Below are positions 55,801-63,600 of a DNA stretch of 64,000 nt, one piece after another. The notes beneath the pieces were generated by a model. The model was not told the DNA's origin. It worked only from the letters and a program-made list of their open reading frames with translations, and made no database searches. Position 1 is the first letter of the stretch. Every line of letters starts with the position of its first letter. The stretch covers positions 310,001 to 374,000 of the forward strand of contig NZ_MKZO01000025.1 of assembly GCF_001941965.1 (NCBI RefSeq), in the 5' to 3' direction. This DNA comes from Pseudomonas putida. GTDB taxonomy: Bacteria; Pseudomonadota; Gammaproteobacteria; Pseudomonadales; Pseudomonadaceae. Position numbers and translations under genes: made by a program.

Positions 55801-57663
55801 CCATTGCTGGATGCCGAGGAGCGCCAGCAGATGCTCGTGGACTGGAACCAGAGCCAGCTCGACTACCCCCGCGAGCAGAGCCTGCCGGCGCTGTTCGAAG
55901 CGCAGGTGTTGGCGACGCCGGAGGCCGTGGCGCTGGTCAGTGGCGAAGCGTCCCTGAGCTACGCGCAACTCAACGCCTATGCCAACCAGTTGGCGCACAA
56001 GCTGCGTGAACTGGGCGTCGGCCCGGATGTGCTGGTGGGCGTGGCCGTGGAGCGCGGGCCGGAGATGGTCGTCAGCCTGTTGGCGATCCTCAAGGCCGGC
56101 GGCGCCTATGTGCCGCTGGACCCGGATTTCCCCCGCGACCGCCTGGCCTACATGATGCAGGACAGCGGCCTGCAACTGCTGCTGAGCCAGACCTCGCTGC
56201 TGGAGCAACTGACCATCCCGCAGGGCGTTCAGACCCTCTGCGTGGATCAGAGCGGCGACTGGCTGGCGGGTTACGCCAGCGACGACCTGCCCGCCACGGC
56301 CAGCCCTGGCAACCTGGCCTATGCCATCTACACCTCCGGTTCCACCGGCCTGCCGAAGGGCGTGACCATCCACCATCAGGCGCTGGTCAACTTCCTCTTC
56401 AGCATGGCCGACCAGCCCGGGCTGAAGGCTCAAGACCGGGTGCTGTCGCTGACCTCGCTGTCCTTCGATATCGCCGGTCTGGAGCTGTACCTGCCGCTGA
56501 TTCGCGGCGCGTCGGTGGTGCTGCTTGCGCCGCAGCAGAACAAGGACCCGCAGGCCCTGTTGCAGGTAATCGCCGAACAGCAGGCCAGCGTGATCCAGGC
56601 CACGCCGTCGAGCTGGCGGATGATCCTCGATGCGGCGCCAGTCGGCGCGCTGAAGGGCAAGACCATTCTCTGCGGTGGCGAAGCCCTGGGCGCCGAACTG
56701 GCCCAGCGCCTGATCGACCAGGCCGGCCATGTGTGGAACGTCTACGGCCCGACCGAAACCACCATCTGGTCGGCCCGGCATTACCTCACCCGTGCCGACG
56801 ATGTCTGGCTGGGCAAGCCGCTGGCCAACACCACCCTGCACATCGTCAGCGACGACCTCGACGTGCTGCCGGTTGGCGCCCGGGGCGAACTGCTGATCGG
56901 CGGCGACGGCCTGGCCCGTGGTTACCACCAGCGTCCGGCTCTGACCGCCGAGCGCTTCGTGCCGGATCCGTTCTCCACCACCGGCGGGCGCCTGTACCGC
57001 ACCGGCGACGTGGCCCGTTACCACGCCGACGGGTTGATCGAGTACGTCGGGCGCCTCGACCACCAGGTGAAGATCCGCGGCTTCCGTATCGAGCTGGGCG
57101 AGATCGAGGCGCGCCTGCTGGAGCACCCGGCGGTCCACGAAGCCGTGGTCATCGATATCGATCACCAGCTGGCGGCCTACCTGATCGCGGAGCAGGACAC
57201 CGCGGAACTGCGCAGCGCCCTCAAGGCCCACCTGAAAGCCGGCCTGCCGGACTACATGGTCCCCAGCCATTTCACCTGGCTGGAAACGATGCCCTTGACC
57301 CCCAACGGCAAGCTCGACCGCAAGGCCCTGCCAGCCCCGGACGCCAGCCTGGCGCAACGCGCCTACGTGGCCCCGGTCAGTGAGCAGGAACAGCAGATCG
57401 CGGCGATCTGGGCCGAGGTACTCAAGGTCGGGCGCGTGGGCCTTGCCGATGACTTCTTCGAACTGGGCGGGCATTCGCTGCTCGCCGCCCAGCTCGTTTC
57501 CCGCATTCATTCCGGCCTCGGTATCGACGTACCGCTGCGCCTTATCTTCGAGAAACCGCAATTGAACGACTTTATCCAGGCAATTGCCGACAGCGGCCTG
57601 TCGCTGACCGAGGACGGCCTGTCCGATATCGAAAAACTGATGAACGAAATGGCAGGAGCCTGA
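46855..57663 (+). CDS. Three-module pyoverdine NRPS: D-Asp, Thr, Gly
   Basis: At 3602 aa, the order is: docking helix; C1 (HHIVSDG 176); A1 (D685); T1 (GGDSI, S1026); E1 (HHLVVDG 1204, NYLGQFD); C2 of DCL type (HHILMDG 1665); A2 (D2150); T2 (S2499); C3 (HHAVSDG 2681); A3 (D3205); T3 (S3541). Hand-read codes are A1 DLTKIGHVG (Asp), A2 DFWNVGMVH (Thr), A3 DILQLGVIW (Gly). The E domain predicts D-Asp, and the SyrP-like enzyme at 39339 would hydroxylate it. There is no TE, so the chain continues to the next gene. The start overlaps the previous stop (ATGA). The C-terminal DIEKLMNEMAGA looks like a donor docking helix. Confidence 0.93.
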   Translation: MSGTTTARIAKRFVGLSLDQRRQFLAKLRADGKDFSLLPIVESRHDFAAIPLSYAQQRLLFLWQLDPTSDAYKMSTALRLRGRLDEQALQRAFDHLLQRHEVLRTVFSTDGEQPRQVILPALALDLQRVEVKDDAELSRLAGEFIARPFDLLKGPLLRASLYRLGDEEHVLVVCMHHIVSDGWSMEVMVKEFAQSYQACVQGREPELPALALQYADYAIWQRQWLEAGEGERQLDYWRRQLGDEQPLLEAAQDFPRPPAQSFRGEHLKFDFGAELSQRLNAFARSQGMSLFMLALAGFSLFLSRQSGQRDIRIGVPNANRGRSETEGLIGFFINTQVLRCQLDERLSYLDLLAQVRETSFEAQAHQDVPFEQLVDQLAPERSLGHNPLFQAKFNQNVVLKQELSLKLPGLEVSEYPMHREGAHFDLALDITDDGQLIHGDLAYASDLYQRATVEAFIPQLLGLFEALLAEPQAPLFHLAALPQAEPAPAPSTAPSVLSQWQANVALQPEAIAARCLNDSLTFRELDEAANRLAHHLLQQGVIQGQPVAVLMERSLPWLTALLAIFKAGAVYMPLDVKAPDERLQQMLERAGVTAVLRAEGDKRLDVPVDIAWQPALWQQQPATAPAIALHEQSPAYVIHTSGSTGQPKGVLVSHGALASYVRGLLERLQPAPGASMALASTIAADLGHTVLFGALCAGRTLHVLPEALGFDPDAFADYMATHQVGVLKIVPGHLAALLQAARPADVLPRHLLIVGGEACPAGLVQRVRELRPQCRVVNHYGPSETTVGVLTHEVTGDVPQVVPVGEALPGAVVRVLDDVFNGVAERVPGELYIGGDSLADGYLAQPALTAERFVPDPHGPAGARLYRSGDRVRRNRAGQLEFIGRADDQVKIRGYRVEPAEVARVLQGLVHQAVVLAVAQDDDASRLQLLAWVVAEGVTGEALRQQLAQVLPEYMVPAQIVLLEQLPLTANGKLDKRALPKPGAVQQRYVAPQGEIEEKLAAIWREVLKLEQVGTTDNFFELGGDSILSLQIIARAKRQGIKLNPKQLFEKQTIGQLATVAKLIEKKAAAPLVEQVTGNLPLLPIQARFFETDIPQRQHWNQSVLLKPIRKLDSADLQKALHALLEQHDALRLNFARQYAGWQAVFAPLNSAEVLWTRELANLEALQDLADEAQRSLDLKNGPLLRAVLADLPGGEQRLLLVIHHLVVDGVSWRVLLEDLQQALAGAALPAKTTSYKAWAEKLHAWANSPALEAERDYWHGVLDGAADALPQDNPQGSLRIDSAAHVASTLDVELTTQLLKVAPAAYRTQVNDLLLTALAQVLCQWSGQPSVLVQLEGHGREDLFDDIDLSRTVGWFSSLFPVRLAPAAQAGASICAIKEQLRSVPAKGLGFGVLRYLGDGDFAHQLAALPQPRVTFNYLGQFDGSFDQEQGAFALAGESSGQPLCPQGPLGNWLSVNGQVFDGQLRLDWTYSREMYRPETIEALARAYEQALTALIRHCQAGNHGVTPSDFPLAGLSQEHLDRLPQAAASIEDIYPLAPMQQGMLFHSLYAQEAGNYINQLRVSVSGLQAARLHQAWQALLDHHPVLRSGFVSDASQPVQVVQRRVELPFVEIDARERADLDNWLDDWARVERNKGFEPSQGPLLRVALIRTGDDRHELIYTSHHILMDGWSSSRMLGEVLQRYAGQVPARQGGQYRDYIHWLQGQDAEAGKRFWLEQLAGFDEPTRLAQALKGAADGEGYGEYLEALDAGLSQRLGEFAREQRVTLNTLVQSAWLLLLQRYTGQSSVTFGATVAGRPTELAGIEEQLGLFINTLPVVASPRSEQSVAGFVHQVQALNIALREFEHTPLYDVQRWAGWSGEALFDSILVFENYPVSEALQQAAPDGLRFGEVRTQEQTHYPLTLVVNTGERLSLRISHDRSAFGVQAVEQLAAHFNHLLAALIEDPARALGELVLPVAVNQEVAVYPGEQCIHQRIEAQAARAPEAVAVSFGGEQLTYAQLNRRANQLAHKLREQGVGPDVLVGLSVERSLEMLVGVLGILKAGGAYVPLDPDYPQDRLDYMQQDSGIKLLLTQADLLGSFEGYSDENPVNLTSPDNLAYVIYTSGSTGKPKGALLPHHNVLRLFQATEDWFGFDDKDVWTLFHSYAFDFSVWEIFGALMHGGRLVVVPREVTRSPEDFNQLLVDEKVTVLNQTPSAFKQLYRVASEALSLRYVVFGGEALEVGSLQPWFERFGDEKPRLINMYGITETTVHVTYRPITKADLAQAEVSPIGAAIPDLSMVVLDSDFNPVATGVCGELHVGHAGLARGYHNRAALTAERFVPNPFAKDGSRLYRTGDLARFREEDVIEYAGRIDHQVKIRGFRIELGEIEARLQEHEGIREVVVLAVDGPAGQQLAAYLIPANPDQADLREALKTHLKANLPDYMVPAHLILLDAFPLTANGKLDRKALPKPDAANLQGAYVAPVSELEQQLATIWAEVLQVEKVGLTDNFFELGGHSLLATQVVSRIRQQLNLELTLRNLFEAADLAAFAALAGQGEGSRAPAFVHADRSQPLELSYAQQRQWFLWQLEPESAAYNIPVALRLDGELDIEALESSFAALIARHETLRTTFRQDGERGVQVIHPATAFVLAVESLAAGETLEACIAAEVCRPFDLQQGPLLRVKLLHLAENRHVLVLTQHHAVSDGWSMPIMVDELVRLYAGFSQGQDIVLDALPFQYADYALWQRQWMEAGEQARQLAYWTAQLGGEQPVLELPTDRPRPAIQQLAGARRAIALDAQLVERLKAVAREQGVTLFMLLLASFQTLLQRHSGQTDIRVGVPIANRTRAETEKLIGFFVNTQVLKAEFSADGTFSQLLQQVRHTALQAQAHQELPFEQLVEALQPQRSLSHSPLFQVMFNHQAEARSTARQLPGLSVEVLGADSQSAQFDLTLNTVEHAAGLEAELSYATALFDAATIERLARHWRTLLQGICTDANQRIAELPLLDAEERQQMLVDWNQSQLDYPREQSLPALFEAQVLATPEAVALVSGEASLSYAQLNAYANQLAHKLRELGVGPDVLVGVAVERGPEMVVSLLAILKAGGAYVPLDPDFPRDRLAYMMQDSGLQLLLSQTSLLEQLTIPQGVQTLCVDQSGDWLAGYASDDLPATASPGNLAYAIYTSGSTGLPKGVTIHHQALVNFLFSMADQPGLKAQDRVLSLTSLSFDIAGLELYLPLIRGASVVLLAPQQNKDPQALLQVIAEQQASVIQATPSSWRMILDAAPVGALKGKTILCGGEALGAELAQRLIDQAGHVWNVYGPTETTIWSARHYLTRADDVWLGKPLANTTLHIVSDDLDVLPVGARGELLIGGDGLARGYHQRPALTAERFVPDPFSTTGGRLYRTGDVARYHADGLIEYVGRLDHQVKIRGFRIELGEIEARLLEHPAVHEAVVIDIDHQLAAYLIAEQDTAELRSALKAHLKAGLPDYMVPSHFTWLETMPLTPNGKLDRKALPAPDASLAQRAYVAPVSEQEQQIAAIWAEVLKVGRVGLADDFFELGGHSLLAAQLVSRIHSGLGIDVPLRLIFEKPQLNDFIQAIADSGLSLTEDGLSDIEKLMNEMAGA

Positions 57664-57664
57664 G

Positions 57665-60600
57665 ATGGACAAGACTACCGCAGAGCGCATTGCCAAACGT
57701 TTCGTCGGCCTGCCCCTGGAGCAGCGCCGGCAGATCCTCGAGAAGATGCGCGAGACCGGGCAGAGCTTCCGTCTCCTGCCGATTGCCGTGACCCGTAGCG
57801 ATACGCCGCGTATCCCGCTGTCCTACGCCCAGCAGCGCATGCTGTTCCTGTGGCAGATGGAGCCGGACAACAGCGCCTACAACGTGCCCATGGCGGTGCG
57901 CCTCAACGGTCCGCTGGACCACGCCGCGCTGGGCCGTGCACTGGAGCAACTGGTGCAGCGCCATGAAACCCTGCGTACCCGCTTCGTGTCCGTGGAAGGC
58001 GAGTTCCACCAGGAAATCCTCGACCAGGTGCCGGTGGCGCTGGAGCTGGTCGAAGTGGCTGAGGAAAGCGCCCTGGCTGCGCTGGTCGAAGCCGAATTGC
58101 AGGCGCCGTTCGACCTGCTGGGTAACCGGTTGCTGCGGGTCAAGCTGTTCCGCCTCGGGGCCAGCGAGCATGTCCTGACCCTGTGCATGCACCATGTGGT
58201 CTCGGACGGCTGGTCCGGGCAGTTGCTGGTGCGCGAGTTCGTCCAGTTCTACCAGGCGCAACTGAGCGGTCAACCGGCGCCTTTGCCGGAACTGGCGATC
58301 CAATACGCCGACTATGCGATCTGGCAGCGCGCCTGGCTGGAAGCCGGCGAGGGCGAGCGCCAGCTGGCTTACTGGCAGGAACAACTGGGCGACGAGCAGC
58401 CGGTGCTGAGCCTGCCGCTGGATCACGAGCGTCCGCTGCAACCGAGCTACCGCGGCGCCGTGCTGCGCGCCGATCTGCCGGCCGGCCTGTCGGCGCAACT
58501 CAAGCAGGTGGCGCGCAACAACGGCGTGACCCTGTTCATGCTGACCCTGGCCGCCATGTCGGTGGTGCTGGCGCGCTACAGCGGCCAGGCCGATATCCGT
58601 ATCGGCGCGCCGAACGCCGGGCGCACCCGCAGCGAACTGGAAGGGCTGATCGGCTTCTTTATCAACACCCAGGTGCTGCGCGTCCAGGTGGACGAGCGCC
58701 AGCCCTTCGCCGCCCTGCTGGAGCAGGTCAAGCAGGTGGTCAGCGGTGCCCAGTCCCATCAGGAACTGCCTTTCGAGCACCTGGTGGACGCCCTGGCCCC
58801 GGAGCGCAACCTCGGCCACAACCCGCTGTTCCAGTTCAAGATCAACCAGCAGGTGTTCGTCGCCGAGGACGGCAGCGAGGCCGAGCGTGGCGTCGATGGC
58901 CTGAGCGTGGAAAAGTACGCCTCCGGCTCCAGCGATGCACGCTTCGACCTGGCCTATGACTTCGTCGATGGTCCGGACGGTGTGCGCGGCTACTTCACCT
59001 ATGCCACCGACCTGTTCGAAGCGGCGACCATCGCGCGCATCGCCGGGTCGCTGCGCACGGTGCTGGAAAACCTCGTGGCCCATGTCGCCGAGCCGGTGCT
59101 GGCGTTCCCCGAGCAGGCGCCGCAACTGGCTGCGCCACAGGCGCCGGCATTGACCGGTGGCAACTTCATTTCCTTGTGGCAGCAAGGCTTGCAGACCGGT
59201 CGCGGCAAGCTGGCCCTGCGCGCTGGCGAGCAGACCCTCGACTACGCGCAACTGGAGACGCAATCCAACCAGCTCGCCCATTACCTGCAAGGGCAGGGCG
59301 TGCAGGCCGGGCAGGTCGTAGCCCTGTGTCAGGAGCGCGGGATCGAGTGGGTGGTCAGCCTGCTGGCGGTGCTCAAGCTCGGCGCGGTGTACCTGCCGCT
59401 GGACAGCCGCCAGCCCCAGGAGCGCCTGCGTCAGCTGGTGCGGGATAGTGGCGCGGTGCTGCTGATCCAGGGTGTCGAAATGGACCTGGGCTGCCCGGCG
59501 CTGAGCTGGAATCCATCGCTGTGGGCAGAGTGCGAGACCCGCGCCCCAGACGTGCAGATTCAGGCCGAGCAACCGGCCTACATCATCTACACCTCCGGCT
59601 CCACCGGTCAGCCGAAGGGCGTGGTAATCAGCCATGGCGCCCTCAGCAACTACGTTCAGGCAGTGCTGGAACGCCTGGACCTGAGCGCCGACGCCAGCCT
59701 GGCCATGGTCTCGACCATCGCCGCCGACCTCGGCCACACCATGCTGTTCGGCGCCCTGGCATCCGGTCGTGCGCTGCACCTGTTGTCCCATGAACACGCC
59801 TTCGATCCGGACCGCTTCGCCGCCTACATGGCCGAGCACCGTATCGACGTGCTGAAGATCGTCCCTAGCCATCTGCAAGGCCTGTTGCAGGCGGCGAAAG
59901 CGGCGGACGTGCTGCCGCGCGAACTGCTGGTGCTCGGTGGCGAAGCCAGCAGCTGGAGCCTGCTGGAACAGATCCGCGGCCTGAAGGACTGCCGCGTGCT
60001 CAACCACTACGGCCCGACCGAAACCACCGTGGGCATCCTCACCCACGAAGCTGGCGAGCGCCTCGACGGCTGCCGCAGCGTGCCGGTCGGTCAGCCATTG
60101 GCGAACGGTACAGCACAGGTGCTGGATGCCTGGCTCAACCCGGTCGCCGAAGGCGTTGCCGGTGAGCTGTACCTCGGTGGCGAGGGCCTGGCCCAGGGCT
60201 ATCTGGGCCAGCCGGCGCTGACTGCCGAGCGTTTCGTCCCGGCCGACAACGGCCAGCGCCGTTATCGTGCCGGCGACCGTGCGCGCCTTGTTGGCGGTGT
60301 GCTGGAATACCTGGGCCGCGCCGACGACCAAGTGAAGATCCGTGGCTACCGTGTCGAGCCGGGCGAGGTCGGCCATCTGCTGCAAGGCCTCGACGGCGTG
60401 GCCGAGGCGGTGGTCCTGGCCCTGCCGCAGGACAGCGATGAAGCGCGCCTGCAACTGGTGGGCTACTGCGTCGCGGCCAGCGGCGTCACCCTGCACGCCG
60501 AAGCCTTGCGCCAGCAACTTGCGGCAAGCCTGCCGGAATACCTGGTGCCGGCGCAGATCCTGTTGCTGGAGCGCCTGCCGCTGACCGCCAACGGCAAGCT

Positions 60601-63600
60601 GGACAAGCGCGCCCTGCCCAGGCCGGGCGCGGTCAAGCAGCGTTACGTGGCACCGTCCGGCGAGATCGAGGAAAAGCTCGCGGCGATCTGGCGCGACGTG
60701 CTCAAGCTGGAACAGGTGGGCAGCACCGACAACTTCTTCGAACTCGGTGGCGACTCGATCCTCAGCCTGCAGATCATTGCCCGAGCCAAGCGCCAGGGCA
60801 TCAAGCTGAGCCCCAAGCAGCTGTTCGAGAAACAGACCATCGGCCAGTTGGCCACCGTCGCCAAGCTGATCGAGAAGAAAACCGCCGCCCCGGCCCCGGC
60901 ACAGATCAGCGGGCGCCTGCCGCTGCTGCCGATCCAGGCGCGCTTCTTCGACACCGCGATCCCCGAGCGCCAGCACTGGAACCAGGCGGTGATGCTCAAG
61001 CCGAGCGTGCGCCTCGACGCCGCCCATCTGCAGTTGGCGTTGCACGCACTGATCGAACAGCACGACGCCCTGCGCCTGAGCTTCCAGCAGCAGTCCGCCG
61101 GCTGGCAGGCCAGCTTTGCCCCGGCCAGCAGCGCGGGTGTGCTGTGGGTCCGTGAGCTGGCCGAAGCGGGCGACCTGCGCGAGCTGGCCAACGAGGCCCA
61201 GCGCAGCCTGAACCTGGGCGACGGCCCGCTGCTGCGTGCGCTGCTGGTCAACCTCGCCGATGGCGAACAGCGCCTGCTGCTGGTGATCCATCACCTGGTG
61301 GTGGACGGCGTGTCCTGGCGCGTGCTGCTGGAAGACCTGCAACAGGCCTGCGCCGCGCTGACGGCGGGCAAGGCGATCGAATTGCCGGCCAAGACCAGCT
61401 CGCTGAAAGCCTGGGCCGGCCAGTTGCACGATTACGCCGTGAGCCCGGCGCTGGAGCAGGAACTGGATTACTGGCAGGCGCAGTTGCGCGGGCTCAGCGA
61501 CGAGTTGCCTTGCGACCATCCCGAGGGCAGCCAGGAGCGCCGGCATGCTGCGTCGGTCAGCACCCACCTGGATGCCGAACTGACCCGCCGCCTGCTGCAG
61601 GACGCCCCGGCGGCCTACCGCACGCAGATCAACGACCTGCTGCTGACCGCCCTGGCCCGGGTGATCTGCCGCTGGACCGGGCAGGCCCATGCGCTGATCC
61701 GCCTGGAAGGCCATGGCCGCGAGGACCTGTTCGAGGATATCGACCTGAGCCGCACCGTCGGCTGGTTCAGCAACCTGTTCCCGGTGCGCCTGACCCCGGC
61801 CGCGTCGCTGGAGGCCTCGCTCAAGGCAATCAAGGAACAGCTGCGCGGGATCCCGAACAAGGGCATCGGCTACGGCGTGCTCCGTCACCTGGGCAACGAT
61901 GCCGCCCGTGAGGCCTTGGGCGCCTTGGCCCAGGGCAATATCGTCTTCAACTACCTGGGCCAGTTCGACGGCAGCTTCACCGCCGAGGACGCGCTGTTCG
62001 CGCCGTCTGGCGAAAGCGCCGGCGACGGCCAGGACTTTGCTGCGCCACTGGCCGCGCTGCTGAGCATCAACGGCCAGGTCTACGGCGGCGAGCTGGACCT
62101 GGGCTGGAGCTTCAGCAGCGCGGTGTTCGAGCGCGAGACCGTGCAGCGCCTGGCGGATGACTACGCCGCCGAGCTGCGCCTGCTGGTGGAGCACTGCACC
62201 GCGCCGGCCGTGGCCGGCATCACCCCCTCGGACTTCCCGCTGGTGAAACTGACCCAGGCCGAGCTGGATGGCCTGCCGGTGCCCGCCGGCAATATCCAGG
62301 ACCTCTACCCGCTGGCGCCGATGCAGCAGGGCATGCTGTTCCACACCCTCTACGAGCAGGAGGCCGGCAACTACATCAACCAGTTGCGGGTCGAGGTCAA
62401 TGGCCTTGAGGTCGCCCGCTTCCATGCGGCCTGGCAGGCGGTGGTGGACCAGCACGATGTGCTGCGCAGCGTGTTCGTCAGCGAGCTGGAGCAGCCGTTG
62501 CAGGTGGTGCTGCGCCAGGTCGAGGTGCCGTTCAGCGAGGTCGATGTCCGTGGCCAGGCCGACCAGCAGGCCTGGCTGGATGCCTGGGCGGCCGGCGAGC
62601 GCGAGGGCGGTTTCGAGCTGAGTAGCGGGCCGCTGCTGCGGTTGGCCGTGGCGCGCATCGGTGAGCAGCGTTATCAACTGGTGTACACCTGCCATCACAT
62701 CCTGATGGACGGCTGGAGCAGCTCGCGCATGCTCGGCGAGGTCTTGCAGCGCTACAGCGGCCAGGACGTTGCTCGTCAGGGCGCGCGCTATCGCGACTAT
62801 ATCGAGTGGCTGCAACGCCAGGACGGCAGCGCCAGCCAGCGCTTCTGGGTGCGTCACCTGCACCGCCTGGACGAGCCGACCCGCTTGGTCCAGGCATTCA
62901 AGTCCGGGGTTGCCGGCACGGGTTACGGCGAGCAGTCCCATGTGCTGGACGCTTCCCTGACCCAGCGCCTCGGCGAGTTCGCCCGGGAGCAGCGGGTCAC
63001 CCTCAACACCCTGGTCCAGGCTGCGTGGCTGTTGCTGCTGCAACGCTACACCGGGCAGTCCAGCGTGACCTTCGGCGCCACGGTGGCGGGCCGTCCGGCG
63101 GAGCTGCCGGGCATCGAGGAACAGCTCGGCCTGTTCATCAACACCCTGCCGGTGGTCGGCAGCCCGCGTTCCGAACAGTCGGTAGCCGATTGGGTGCGCG
63201 AGGTACAGGAGCAGAACGTGGCCCTGCGCGAGCACGAGCATACGCCGCTCAACGAGATCCAGCGCTGGGCCGGGCAGGGCGGCGAAGCGCTGTTCGACAA
63301 TATCCTGGTGTTCGAGAACTACCCGGTGTCCGAGGCGCTGCAGCAGACCGCACCGCAGGGCCTGGAATTCGGTACGCTGGTCAACCGCGAACAGTCCCAC
63401 TATCCGCTGACCCTGGTGGTCAACGTCGGCGCCACGCTGTCCATGCGCCTGAGCCATGACCGGCGCTTCTTCGCCGATGCGGCGGTGGTGCAACTGGCCG
63501 CGCATCTGGATCATCTGCTGCGAGCCTTGGTGGCCAATCCGCAGGCGGCGCTGGGTGAGCTGGCCTTGCCTTCGGCGGTGAGCCAGGAAGTGGCGGTCTA

